Assembly (NCBI GenBank): GCA_902168205.1
Contig: CABHOK010000003.1
Span: 1,674,001 to 1,738,000, forward strand
Reading direction: 5' to 3'
Length of the DNA stretch: 64,000 nucleotides
From: an uncultured Chitinophaga sp.
GTDB lineage: Bacteria; Bacteroidota; Bacteroidia; Cytophagales; Cyclobacteriaceae
Within the stretch, counting starts at the first letter, position 1, and every line of letters begins with the position of its first letter. Below the pieces are notes generated by a model. It did not search any database, was not told where the DNA came from, and was given only the letters and a program-made list of their open reading frames with translations. The position numbers were made by a program, and so were the translations under genes. This document shows, piece by piece, positions 1-9,500 of this stretch.

Positions 1-303
1 CGTAAGGGTATCGTTGTGCACAATGAACTGGTGATTGATGATTTTATATTCACGCATCATCCGCTGGAAGAGGCGCATGAAACCAAGTATAATATGGCCG
101 GACATATTCACCCGGGAGTATATTTGCGCGGCAAGGCACGACAGGCCATGACGTTGCCCTGTTTTTATTTCGGAAAACATCTTGCATTGCTTCCGGCATT
201 CGGTATGTTCACAGGATTAGCACGCATTCAACCGAAAAAAGAAGATCGTGTATTCGCCATCGTTGAAGATAAAGTGATTGATGTTAGTATTTTGAGTGCG
301 TAA
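1..303 (+). CDS. pdeM: Metallophosphoesterase PdeM (ligase-associated), C-terminal part
   Basis: The reading frame is open from the first base of the window, so the 5' part of the gene lies outside; about 100 C-terminal residues are present and the stop is at 301-303. The visible part has the calcineurin-like phosphoesterase signature GHIHPGV, whose histidines bind the metal pair, followed by the family-typical stretch LPCFYFGK and a basic residue pair just before it. This matches PdeM, the small phosphoesterase often found beside Lhr-type helicases and ATP-dependent DNA ligases in bacterial DNA repair loci. No repair gene is visible downstream, so the assignment rests on the C-terminal motifs alone. 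Any start placed at base 16 would be an artefact of truncation. Confidence 0.8.
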   Translation, partial: RKGIVVHNELVIDDFIFTHHPLEEAHETKYNMAGHIHPGVYLRGKARQAMTLPCFYFGKHLALLPAFGMFTGLARIQPKKEDRVFAIVEDKVIDVSILSA

Positions 304-324
304 CAACGCGTCACCATACAAACC

Positions 325-332
325 TATATTTG
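325..332 (+). promoter_or_regulatory. Possible Bacteroidota -7 box (TATATTTG) for the CapA-like gene
   Basis: The octamer matches TAnnTTTG exactly and ends 18 nt before the ATG at 351. No TTG lies at the expected distance upstream (the nearest TTTG, at 291-294, is about 30 nt away), so only half of the promoter is supported. Confidence 0.3.
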
Positions 333-350
333 CCTGAACCCTGAACCTCT

Positions 351-1508
351 ATGATAAAGACCACATTGTTTTCAGTACTTTTCTTTTTGACCCTCTGCGC
401 ATCGGCACAGGATACTACGCGACTATCACTGATGTTTGTCGGTGATATTATGGGACACGACTCGCAGATCAACTCTGCATACGACCCTGTAGCCAAAAAG
501 TATGACTATAGCAATTGCTTTCAATTCATCAAACCCTATATAGAAGGTGCAGACCTTGCCATTGGGAACCTGGAAGTAACGCTGGCCGGCCCGCCACACA
601 AAGGATATCCACAGTTCAGTTCTCCCGATGCACTCGCGCAGACCTTGAAAGATATAGGCTTTGATGTACTCGTAACCGCTAATAATCATTGCGTGGATCG
701 TGGCAAGAAAGGACTGGAGCGCACCATCATGATGCTCGATAGCCTCGACATTCCACATACCGGTACATTTGTCGATACGGTGAGTCGCATGAATGATCAT
801 CCGCTGCTGGTAAAGAAGAATGGATTTACACTGGCTATATTAAATTATACCTATGGCACCAATGGTTTGCCGGTATATAAACCGAACGTGGTTAATCGCC
901 TGGACACGGCTGTGATGCGTAAAGATTTGATCAAGGCAAAAGGACTTAAGCCTGATGTAATTATTGTATTTACTCATTGGGGATCAGAGTATCAAAGCTT
1001 ACCTTCCAAAGAACAGAAGAACCTTACCGAACTTTGCTTCAGGCACGGAGCTCAGCTTGTAATCGGTGCCCACCCGCATGTTATACAACCGATGGAGTGG
1101 CGTAAAGACAAAAATCAATTCGTGGCATACTCGCTTGGTAATTTTGTGTCCGGACAACGGAAGCGCTATACAGACGGTGGTGCCATGGCATACCTTGAAC
1201 TGCAAAAGATAAATTATACTCCCGACAGCGCAGTTACTAGGATTGACAGTGCTGCCTACTACCTGGAATGGGTATACCGCACGGTGGATGCTCATAAAGA
1301 TTACTATATCTTGCCGGCACCCAAAGTAGAAACCGATGCCGTACCTTTTATAAAAGACGTAACATCCAAAGCAGCCTATAAAGTTTTTGTAGACGATTCA
1401 CGTTTGCTATATAAGAAGTATAATAAAGGTGTAGAGGAGAGCAAAAGTATACCCGTGCCACTACAAACCTCTCCCGAAATCCCACTCGACAGCATCCCAA
1501 AAGACTAA
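351..1508 (+). CDS. CapA-family (PGA_cap) metallophosphatase, secreted
   Basis: The 385-residue product starts with a clear signal peptide (residues 1-20, ending ASAQ). The rest is one calcineurin-like domain of the poly-gamma-glutamate CapA type: FVGDIMGHD near residue 30, GNLEVTLAG near 75, TANNHCVDRG near 105, HWGSEYQ near 205, GAHPHVIQP near 240 and YSLGNFV near 260. These carry the Asp, Asn and His residues that bind metals in the family. In capsule-forming Bacillus CapA belongs with CapBC, but no CapB or CapC is present here, so a role in poly-gamma-glutamate synthesis is not supported. A general periplasmic or surface phosphoesterase is the safer reading. The gene is alone on its strand between pdeM and a convergent outer-membrane gene. 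Confidence 0.85.
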   Translation: MIKTTLFSVLFFLTLCASAQDTTRLSLMFVGDIMGHDSQINSAYDPVAKKYDYSNCFQFIKPYIEGADLAIGNLEVTLAGPPHKGYPQFSSPDALAQTLKDIGFDVLVTANNHCVDRGKKGLERTIMMLDSLDIPHTGTFVDTVSRMNDHPLLVKKNGFTLAILNYTYGTNGLPVYKPNVVNRLDTAVMRKDLIKAKGLKPDVIIVFTHWGSEYQSLPSKEQKNLTELCFRHGAQLVIGAHPHVIQPMEWRKDKNQFVAYSLGNFVSGQRKRYTDGGAMAYLELQKINYTPDSAVTRIDSAAYYLEWVYRTVDAHKDYYILPAPKVETDAVPFIKDVTSKAAYKVFVDDSRLLYKKYNKGVEESKSIPVPLQTSPEIPLDSIPKD

Positions 1509-1559
1509 CAAAAAACGCTGATTATATATAATATAGCTCACGCGAAGTATATACAAACA

Positions 1560-1631
1560 TCCTGCCGCCAGAAGCCAGCAGCCCTTCTTACTTCTGGCTT
1601 CTTACTTCTCGCAGCCCGCACCTCAAAGCTA
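1560..1631. repeat. Copy 1 of a dispersed intergenic repeat
   Basis: This AT-poor stretch lies between convergent genes. It contains GCCAGCAGCCCTT, two copies of CTTCTTACTTCT, and ends TCTCGCAGCCCGCACCTCAAAGCTA. Close variants of the same words, in the same order, are found at 34036-34256 and 39265-39327. The right end runs into the stop codon of the leftward gene at 1629. Confidence 0.6.
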
Positions 1632-2348
1632 TCTTCTTCTACGCTTGGGTTTCTTAGGCGCGGACGGCCCGCCACCTGAACTAAAGATCAGTCCGATGGA
1701 AAACTCCATGCCGGTAAAATCAATCTTGGCGTTCGGATAATCAACAGCCTTTGTCTCAAGCGATGTGTTGCCACCGGTATAGCTTCCCTTGAGCGGAAAT
1801 TTAGATTCGCCCACGAGGTAATTCGCTTCGATCGATACACCTACTTGCCCGGTAACATATACTGTAAGCTCTGCACCACCGTGATAGCCCCAGCCGGGAT
1901 TGTTGCTAAAGGTGAGGTCGCTGTTGGCTACCTGCCAGCCTTCATACGTGCGAACAGCACGATCGAAGTTGCCATAGTTGATGCGTTGTCCCATACCATG
2001 AAAACCAAATACACCACCTTTGATATCAAACTCAGCAGATTGTCCTTTGAACTGAAGCACTAACTCCACCGGAACGAAGATGGTAAAGTTAGGTCCCACC
2101 AAAGGATCTTTACTTTCGAAAGGAAGGTCTTTCATGTTCAGACCCGACATGCGGTATAGCGAAGCGCCTGTCTCAATTGCCAAAAAACGGTTGATGTCAA
2201 ATCCTAAACCGCGTATTGAAAACGGACTGATGGGCGTTGAAAAGTAGCCATTCTTTGGAATGAAATAAGAGAACGACAAACCGAAGTCCTGCGCCTGCGC
2301 GGCCATCGTAACTAAAAATAAAATTGTCAGTATAGATAGTTTTCTCAT
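1629..2348 (-). CDS. Small outer-membrane beta-barrel protein, unknown role
   Basis: The 239-residue product has a signal peptide (MRKLSILTILFLVTMAAQAQ) followed by alternating hydrophobic/polar strands with frequent Gly and aromatic residues, as in OmpW/OmpA-type eight-stranded barrels. It ends in an unusual tail, GGGPSAPKKPKRRRR, where a barrel would normally finish with an aromatic residue; the basic tail could sit in the periplasm or come from a changed stop. The gene follows the LTA-synthase-like gene by 49 nt on the same strand and may be co-transcribed. A perfect 12-nt palindrome (GCTATATATAGC, 2382-2393) lies in that gap. Specific function is not recognisable. Confidence 0.65.
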   Translation of the reverse strand: MRKLSILTILFLVTMAAQAQDFGLSFSYFIPKNGYFSTPISPFSIRGLGFDINRFLAIETGASLYRMSGLNMKDLPFESKDPLVGPNFTIFVPVELVLQFKGQSAEFDIKGGVFGFHGMGQRINYGNFDRAVRTYEGWQVANSDLTFSNNPGWGYHGGAELTVYVTGQVGVSIEANYLVGESKFPLKGSYTGGNTSLETKAVDYPNAKIDFTGMEFSIGLIFSSGGGPSAPKKPKRRRR

Positions 2349-2397
2349 ATCGCTGTTGGTTTACGTTGGTGTTATAACCCGCTATATATAGCAGGCC

Positions 2398-4224
2398 TCA
2401 TCGTTTGTTATAGTCGCTGTACAATGCCTGCTGGTAAGCTTTGCTTAACTCCAGGTCGCTTTCATCAGCGCCTTCCTTCTTTAAGAATTGTTTGCCCAGG
2501 TTGTCATAGATGATCAGTTTGTTGGGTAACACAAAACCATAACCATCATTGAAGAAGAACGAAGCAAACGGCACAACCTTGTTGCTGAGTATATTTTTAC
2601 TGAATATAAAATCAGGCGAAGGTTTGCCGAGTTGCGCCAGCAAGGTATTGGCTATATCAGTTTGCCCGGCCATGGTATGGATCACAGTATCTTTCTTAAT
2701 CGGTCCGCCAATGATCAGCAAGGGAGTCTTGAAACGTTCCTTCACCGAGAGCGGTTTATTACCGGGATGACGATGACCGTGATCAGCCGTCATAACAACA
2801 ATTGTATTCTGCCACCATGGTTGTTGTTTGCACGCACGTATAAAATCACCAAGACTCTTGTCGGTATAGTGACATGAATTGAGGAACAGTGATTCTTCAT
2901 TGTTCCCTTTTATATAGGGCTCCATCGGCACATCAAACGGCTCGTGACTGCTCAGCGTGAGTATAACTTTAAAGAAAGGAGCGTGTGTTGTATCCAGTTC
3001 TTGCAGCGCGTGGGCAAACATATAGTGATCGTGAACACCCCACTTGGATGTGTTGAGTCTGGAAGGGAAATCATCCATGTCGGTAATATGATCGAAGCCA
3101 CCGGTAGTGAGGTAAGAACGGAAGTTGGCAAAGTCAACATCACCACCGTATAAGAAAGAACTTTTATACCCCATCGCGCGCATATACTGACTGATGTGGG
3201 GCAGCCGCTGTGTTTTGGCCGGATATTTAATGATGGACGTTTGAGGTTGTGCCGGGTAACCGCTGAGTATACTGATCAGCCCTTTGTCGGTGCGATCACC
3301 ACTTGCATAAAAATTATCAAACAATATACCTTCCTTGCAAAGTTCGGTAATATTAGGACACAAGTCTTTAATACCACCCAGCGGTTCTACTACATCTGCT
3401 GTAAAGCTTTCGAGAATGATGAACAGTACATTCGGTCGTTCCGTGTGCCATAGCCGTATCGTTGAATCACTGGCCGGGTATAGCGATGCAAAGAGCTTTT
3501 GTGTTTTCTCTTTGTCAAAGAAATTCTCCGGGTAACTGGAACGCGAACTCTTGCGCACGCTATAGATGAAATTCCAGATTACATTGATCGCAGCATGGTT
3601 TGCATACGCTTTTGTTTTATGAAAGTATACAAAACCCGTATTCATCGGTGCTACACTAAAGCTGCCGCGTATTGGCAAGAACATTAATCCTGAGACTGCG
3701 AGCAGTACAAAAGCAGATTTCTTCTGTTGAGGCGGAGGCAGTGCCGCGGTGCGCGGTTTGATCACACGCAGATATACCCACCAGCAACCGGCTATCAATA
3801 CAGCGAGAATGATAACACCTTTTATGATCACCATCGGACTGATACTGCCCAGCGCGCCCGATCCCATATAAAAGAAAGGCGTGTTGTTAATGCGAAAGCC
3901 CCAGTGCCGGTATAGCTCCAGGTCAACAATGGTTATAAGCGATGATATAGCCAGCAGTGTGAAATTGATATAGGTAAGCGTAGTGTGCAGCCAGCGGCCG
4001 GGGACGATAGCCGATACCGTGATCAGCAAGCCCAAGAGCGCCAGAAAATACCCCGTCATGCTGGCATCCATACGAAAGCCGTGCATCATGGTGAGAAACA
4101 TTTCGCCAACCGTTAATTGAGCAGATATATCGTAGTTATAGGCAAGGAACAACGCTCGTATAACGATCATATATCCAAGCCAGAAAATAGTCAGTAAAAG
4201 AAAAACCTGAAGTCTCGCGCGCAT
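2398..4224 (-). CDS. LTA-synthase-like sulfatase, membrane-bound phosphoglycerol/phosphoethanolamine transferase type
   Basis: The first part (about residues 1-190) holds five hydrophobic membrane segments; the rest is an extracytoplasmic alkaline-phosphatase-superfamily domain. Key motifs are NVLFIILESF (metal-binding Glu), GDRTDKGLISILSG (likely nucleophilic Thr, placed as in LtaS), a WGVHDH segment and MTADHGHRHPG (Asp-His metal ligands). LTA-synthase-type proteins occur in Bacteroidota that lack lipoteichoic acid, where they are thought to decorate envelope glycans or lipids; the substrate cannot be read here. I chose the ATG at 4224 (MRARLQVF), giving 608 residues, because the longer reading to 4269 would overlap the divergent gene and adds 15 polar residues before the first membrane helix. 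Confidence 0.85.
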   Translation of the reverse strand: MRARLQVFLLLTIFWLGYMIVIRALFLAYNYDISAQLTVGEMFLTMMHGFRMDASMTGYFLALLGLLITVSAIVPGRWLHTTLTYINFTLLAISSLITIVDLELYRHWGFRINNTPFFYMGSGALGSISPMVIIKGVIILAVLIAGCWWVYLRVIKPRTAALPPPQQKKSAFVLLAVSGLMFLPIRGSFSVAPMNTGFVYFHKTKAYANHAAINVIWNFIYSVRKSSRSSYPENFFDKEKTQKLFASLYPASDSTIRLWHTERPNVLFIILESFTADVVEPLGGIKDLCPNITELCKEGILFDNFYASGDRTDKGLISILSGYPAQPQTSIIKYPAKTQRLPHISQYMRAMGYKSSFLYGGDVDFANFRSYLTTGGFDHITDMDDFPSRLNTSKWGVHDHYMFAHALQELDTTHAPFFKVILTLSSHEPFDVPMEPYIKGNNEESLFLNSCHYTDKSLGDFIRACKQQPWWQNTIVVMTADHGHRHPGNKPLSVKERFKTPLLIIGGPIKKDTVIHTMAGQTDIANTLLAQLGKPSPDFIFSKNILSNKVVPFASFFFNDGYGFVLPNKLIIYDNLGKQFLKKEGADESDLELSKAYQQALYSDYNKR

Positions 4225-4301
4225 ATCCTGATTATAATCCGCAAAGATAACAGGTGGTGAATTCTTCAATAATTTATCTTAACATTATCCTTGTAAACCT
4301 A

Positions 4302-6017
4302 ATGTATAAACTTGTGCGAAAATATCTGTTCGTATACCTGGGCGCGCTCTTGTTGCTTACACAATGCTCCCGCCAAACACCTGCTGATCTGGTAATTAAA
4401 GGAGGCAAGATCTATACTGCCGATGAGAGTAATCCCATCGTGGAGGCTGTTGCCGTAACGGGCGATAAAATTGTCTTTGCCGGATCAGAGAAGGATGTTG
4501 CCCGGTTTACCGGAGATAAAACCAAGGTCGTTGATCTGCAGGGCAAGACGATGACTCCCGGTTTCATTGAAGGTCACGCACACATGATGGGTGTTGGCTA
4601 TAACGAATTGAACCTCGATCTGATGAATGTAAAAAACTTCGATGACATCGTAGCGAAAGTAAAGGAAGCTGTGAGTAAAGCTAAACCCGGACAGTGGATT
4701 GTAGGTCGCGGCTGGCACCAGGATAAATGGGATGTGAAGCCTGAGAAACTTGTAAAAGGTTTTCCGATCCATACCAAACTCAGCGAAGTATCGCCCGATA
4801 ACCCGGTGTTCCTGTGGCATGCCAGTGGCCATGCAGCATTTGCCAATGCAAAAGCGATGGAGGTTGCCGGTGTATCGGCACTGTCCAAAGAAAATATAAA
4901 GCAGGGTAATACCGAAGGAGGAGAGATCATTCGCGATGAGTTGGGCAACCCGACCGGGTTGTTCAACGAACGTGCCATGACGTTGGTGGCGCGAAATATA
5001 CCCGAGTCTACAGCCGAGACCGATGCACAGGCGCTCGATCTTGCTATACAGGCATGTCTTCGAAATGGTATAACAAGTTTTCACGATGCCGGGGTGAGTC
5101 GCGAAAATATAGCGCTATACCAGCAGTTTAAGAATGAAGGTAAATTGGGCGTTCGCATGTATGTTATGATTACAGGCTATGATCGTGATCTGATGTATGA
5201 GTGGTTTAAAAAGGGACCCGCTATAGATTCAGCACATATACTAACGATACGTTCTGTTAAATTGAATTGTGATGGAGCATTGGGTTCGCGCGGTGCATGG
5301 CTGCTCGAGCCCTATACCGATCGCCCAGACTTTTCCGGCATGGCGACACTCTCTATGGATACTGTACTGAAGACTTCGCGTGAAGCCTTGAAGCATGGCT
5401 TTCAGGTATGCTCGCATGCTATAGGCGACCGCGCCAACCGCGAGATACTCGATCGTTATGAGACAGCTTTCAAAGAACATCCCGAAGTGAAAGATCATCG
5501 CTTTCGTATTGAACATGCACAACATATTGATCCGAAAGATTTACCACGCTTTGCCGGTCTCGGAGTTATACCCGCCATGCAGGCTATACACATGTCGTCA
5601 GACAGACCGTGGGCGATCGATCGGCTAGGGGAGAAGCGCATTAAAGAAGGTGCGTATAGGTGGCAGTCGCTATTGAAGTCGGGGGCTAAAATTGTAAATG
5701 GTACCGATGCACCCGTAGAACCGATCAATCCTATACCTTGTTTCTATGCTTCGGTAACACGCAAGACTTTGAAAGGCGAACCCGAAGGAGGCTACGAACC
5801 TGAAGAAAAAATGACCCGCGAACAAGCCCTGCGCTCGTATACTATAGATGCAGCATACGGTGCGTTTGAAGAAAATATTAAAGGCTCTATTACTCCCGGC
5901 AAACTTGCAGACTTCACCATCTTTACACAAGACATCATGACTATATCTGAAGCAGACATTCTAAAGACTGAAGTAGCTATGACGATTGTGGGAGGGAAGG
6001 TGATGTTTGGCGAATAA
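4302..6017 (+). CDS. Amidohydrolase lipoprotein (YtcJ-like, Amidohydro_3)
   Basis: The product of about 571 residues starts with a lipoprotein signal ending LLLLTQC, so the enzyme is probably anchored on the periplasmic side of a membrane. The amidohydrolase barrel follows: TPGFIEGHAHMMG (HxH metal site), DGALGSRGAWL, SHAIGDRANREIL, RIEHAQHI and NGTDAPVEP, the last carrying the metal/catalytic Asp. This is the YtcJ-like branch of the metal-dependent hydrolases; the substrate is unknown. An in-frame start at 4254 exists, but it overlaps the divergent neighbour and places 16 residues before the lipoprotein signal, so the ATG at 4302 is preferred. The gene stands alone and converges on the long leftward array after a 231-nt gap. 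Confidence 0.88.
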   Translation: MYKLVRKYLFVYLGALLLLTQCSRQTPADLVIKGGKIYTADESNPIVEAVAVTGDKIVFAGSEKDVARFTGDKTKVVDLQGKTMTPGFIEGHAHMMGVGYNELNLDLMNVKNFDDIVAKVKEAVSKAKPGQWIVGRGWHQDKWDVKPEKLVKGFPIHTKLSEVSPDNPVFLWHASGHAAFANAKAMEVAGVSALSKENIKQGNTEGGEIIRDELGNPTGLFNERAMTLVARNIPESTAETDAQALDLAIQACLRNGITSFHDAGVSRENIALYQQFKNEGKLGVRMYVMITGYDRDLMYEWFKKGPAIDSAHILTIRSVKLNCDGALGSRGAWLLEPYTDRPDFSGMATLSMDTVLKTSREALKHGFQVCSHAIGDRANREILDRYETAFKEHPEVKDHRFRIEHAQHIDPKDLPRFAGLGVIPAMQAIHMSSDRPWAIDRLGEKRIKEGAYRWQSLLKSGAKIVNGTDAPVEPINPIPCFYASVTRKTLKGEPEGGYEPEEKMTREQALRSYTIDAAYGAFEENIKGSITPGKLADFTIFTQDIMTISEADILKTEVAMTIVGGKVMFGE

Positions 6018-6248
6018 CCGTTAAGTTATCGTGAAGGTCCACAATAGGAGAAACATCATCCTCTTTATTCTGCAACTATTAAAATGATGTATACCTGTCC
6101 AATTTTTCCCTTTTATATTTTCGGACTCAACAGGATTACCAGACATGTAGCTATAAAGTTACTATAGTAGGTTGATTCCTTTTTGATGTATAGACTATCA
6201 GGTAGTAACATAAGGTCTAGTGATCGGTCGACTACTTCTATATAAAAA

Positions 6249-6521
6249 TTATTCCGTCATAGCAATCTTTATATATTTGGCTTCGGTGGAGTCAGTACTT
6301 ACAAACCTTCCGTTTCGCCAATCACGGACTTCTTCTGAAGTATCTGTTTCAATGGTTGCTACTTCAAACTGCCAAGTATCCGGACATTGAAAGGTGAATC
6401 GTCCTTTCTTACTTTCGAATAATACATATTTTTTTTGCTGTGCGGTGACATCCGTCAAAGTCATGCGGAGGAATAAAAGGACTATAAGAAATCTTGTAAT
6501 AATTCCTTCTTTCATAAGCAC
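6249..6521 (-). CDS. Small secreted protein of unknown function
   Basis: The 90-residue product has an N-terminal hydrophobic stretch (residues 8-27, ending TAQ) that looks like a signal peptide and then a short mature part with the segment GRFTFQCPDTWQFE, reminiscent of the start of PsbP-like or DUF1795-like folds, which are normally about twice as long. It may therefore be a truncated member. It begins 3 nt after the stop of the giant SprB-repeat gene and is the last gene of the array. The DNA is AT-rich. Its place directly behind a T9SS protein allows a partner or immunity role, but nothing in the sequence proves it. Confidence 0.5.
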   Translation of the reverse strand: MLMKEGIITRFLIVLLFLRMTLTDVTAQQKKYVLFESKKGRFTFQCPDTWQFEVATIETDTSEEVRDWRNGRFVSTDSTEAKYIKIAMTE

Positions 6522-6524
6522 ACT

Positions 6525-9500
6525 TCAATTAACCACAAACCGTATATACTTCTTCCCCATCTCATAATCCAGCCTAAGTACATACGTACCGGAAGTTAGT
6601 GGCCGCAAATCAAAATATAGCTGGTATATCTTTTCACCGTTTTGCTGAATCTTCCTGACTAAAATTCCACTAGGTGAATGCCACACGCTAACCGTAATCG
6701 GCATCTCGTCAATAAGTTCTACGCCAACATGAAATGCACCATTATTAGGATTCGGATATAGTGTAAAGTTCTTCACATATTCCTCATAGCCTAATCTTCC
6801 TCCTTCGAAGTCGCCTTCGCTTTCAATAATGGTGATCGTCTTGCTAACCTGATCGAAACATTCCCCTAAATGTGTCGCCAGATTTACTTCATACGTACCG
6901 GCAGTATTGAATTTGCCAGAAAGCACATCGCCATTGTCCTGGAGCACCGTCATATCAAGTGGATAGTTCCATTCAACCTTTTCAGGAATCGGCCATGATA
7001 TGTCAATCATCACCACCGTATCGCCAGCGATAGCTTGCTTGGGTATCATGAAGGATGCTTTCAGCAGATCGTAAGATGTTTCCAGCAGAAACGTATCCTG
7101 CGCGATACATCCTTTATCATTTACTACTTCCAGCCAATAGCTAGCGGCATCTTTTACTACTATTTTCTGATCGGTACTTGTATAGCCAGTGTTACTTTTC
7201 CAAACTATACTTTTCCAGCCCGTTCCGGCATCAAGGGTATAGGTCTGACCAACACACAATGTTACCCCATTGCCAAGATTAAGTGGTAAAGCGGGCGTAT
7301 TGTCCAACTTAACTGTACCTTCGCCTTTGCAGCCTTTGGCATCGGAAACACTCACAACATAAGAACCCGGACATAGATTGCTTTTGATGCTGGTGTTGCC
7401 TCCCGTGGCCCAGGTATATATATACGTTCCGTTTCCACCACTGGCCGCTACTTCCAGTGAGCCGTCACATCCATCTTTACAGGTAGGAAGCGTTGTGTTT
7501 ACTACCGTTATAACAAGCGGCTCCGGATGTTTTAGTTCGATGTCTTTTGTCAAGACACAACCATTGAAATCCTTTACCAACACCGGATATACTGCTGCAC
7601 ATAACTTGGATTGTGTTGCTCCTGTACTGTTGTTCCACTGATAGGTATAGCTACCGACACCGCCTGTAGCTTCGAGCGTTATAGCACCATCGCAGACTCC
7701 GTTACAGGTTGGAACCGTCTCTTGAGCAACTGCTAACCGAAGTGCGTCTGGAGCGGTAACTTCTACAGTTTGTACCACCGGACAATTATGAGAATCCGTG
7801 ATTAATACATCATAGGTTCCTTTCTTGAGGTTAATACCTTGTAGTGTACTTTGCCCGTCCGGCCACTCGATAACAAACGGGCCGTCTCCTTCGGTAATGG
7901 TAATGGAAGCGCTGCCATCGGATGAATCAAAGCACTTAGCGGCAGTAGCGGTGTAAGTGGATTTTGCACCATCGGTGCTGGTTATACCTACACTTCCATT
8001 CATCGTACACGTGTTATTATCGGTAACAATCAAGGTATAGATGCCACCTTTTACATTGGAAAGCGTAACATCGGTATCAACTATGTTGTTCTTTGAATCC
8101 TGCCAGCTATAGGAATAGCCGCTCACACCACCGGTTACGACAGCCGTGGCCATACCCGTAGGATTGCTACAGAACGCAGGCTGCATATCTTTAAACGCTA
8201 TATTAATTTTCGATGGTTGTGTTAATGTAGTTACTATACTCTTTTCACAACCATTGTTGTCGTGAAGTACAACGGTATAGCTACCGGCTTTTAATCCTGT
8301 AAAGGAGTTAGTATTCTGCCATGAAAGTTTATTGTCTTTCGAGTAGGTATAACTACCGGCACCCCCCGAAGCAGAAAGCTGTATACTTCCATTGGCATCA
8401 TCATAGCAGGAAATATTTTTTTGATCTGCTAGCGATAAGGTAAGCAATGAAGGTTCGGTAATATTTTGAGTGATTGATTGCTTGCAACCATTATTATCGG
8501 ATACCGTAACCGTGTAACTACCGGCAGTAAGTCCATTGACGGACGCTGCTGTTTTTCCGTTCGACCATGTATACGTATATACACCTGTGCCACCGGTTCC
8601 CTCCGAAGTTATTGAACCATCACTGAGTCCATAACAGGATACACCATAACCGGAGTAATCGGAAACATCGGTGATCAATGCCTGAACCGGTAGCGGATTT
8701 TCAAGCGACATGGCAGCTGTGGCGGAACAACCATTTGCGTCTTTTACGGTAGCGGTATAGGAACCTGCACCGATACCCGAAAGCAGTGATCCGGTTGCGC
8801 CTGTGTTCCAACTATACGAAAGACTTTTCGTTCCCCCGGAACCAATGGCGTGTAGTTTCCCATCGGTCATGCTATAGCAACTGATAGCCTGACCGTTGTA
8901 GTTACTCCCGATAGACAATTTTAAATCCACAGGATCGGGATCGGACAGAAAATAGTTTGCTTCTGCCTTGCATTGATTGCCATAGGTAATTACAACTTTG
9001 TATATACCTTCATCCAGATTATTAAGTGATGAAAGTGATGCACTTTCCCCGATGGTAGTTCCGCTTTCTGTCCATAAGTAGTTTTGTGCAGTGGCGATAT
9101 TGTTGCTGCCGTCCTTTACGACAGCGGCCAGCATACCATTGGCGTCTCCGTTACACTTTATATAACTTCCGTTATAATCTGACTGTGGTACGATTGAAAC
9201 TTTATAGAGAGGTGGTTCATTCAGGGTTATAGATTTTGTTGTGCTACAACCCTGATCATCTGATAGCGTTAATGAATATATACCGGAACCTTTGTCGGTA
9301 ATTGTTGACGAGGTTTCTCCTGTAGACCAGTTATAGTGTGGTGCACCGATAATGGTAGCATTTACTGGTTTTCCCTCAAGTATAGCGGTCTTATCTCCCG
9401 GACAGTTTAACGGAGCAAGCTGATCGATACTGAAATCTATTTTCACTGGGGCCGTGAGGGCAAGACTACTGGAAGTCTTACAGCTATTGCCATCGGTTAC

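Noticed and set aside
351-1508. Part of a poly-gamma-glutamate capsule operon
   Set aside because: Only the CapA-like phosphatase is present; no CapB or CapC.
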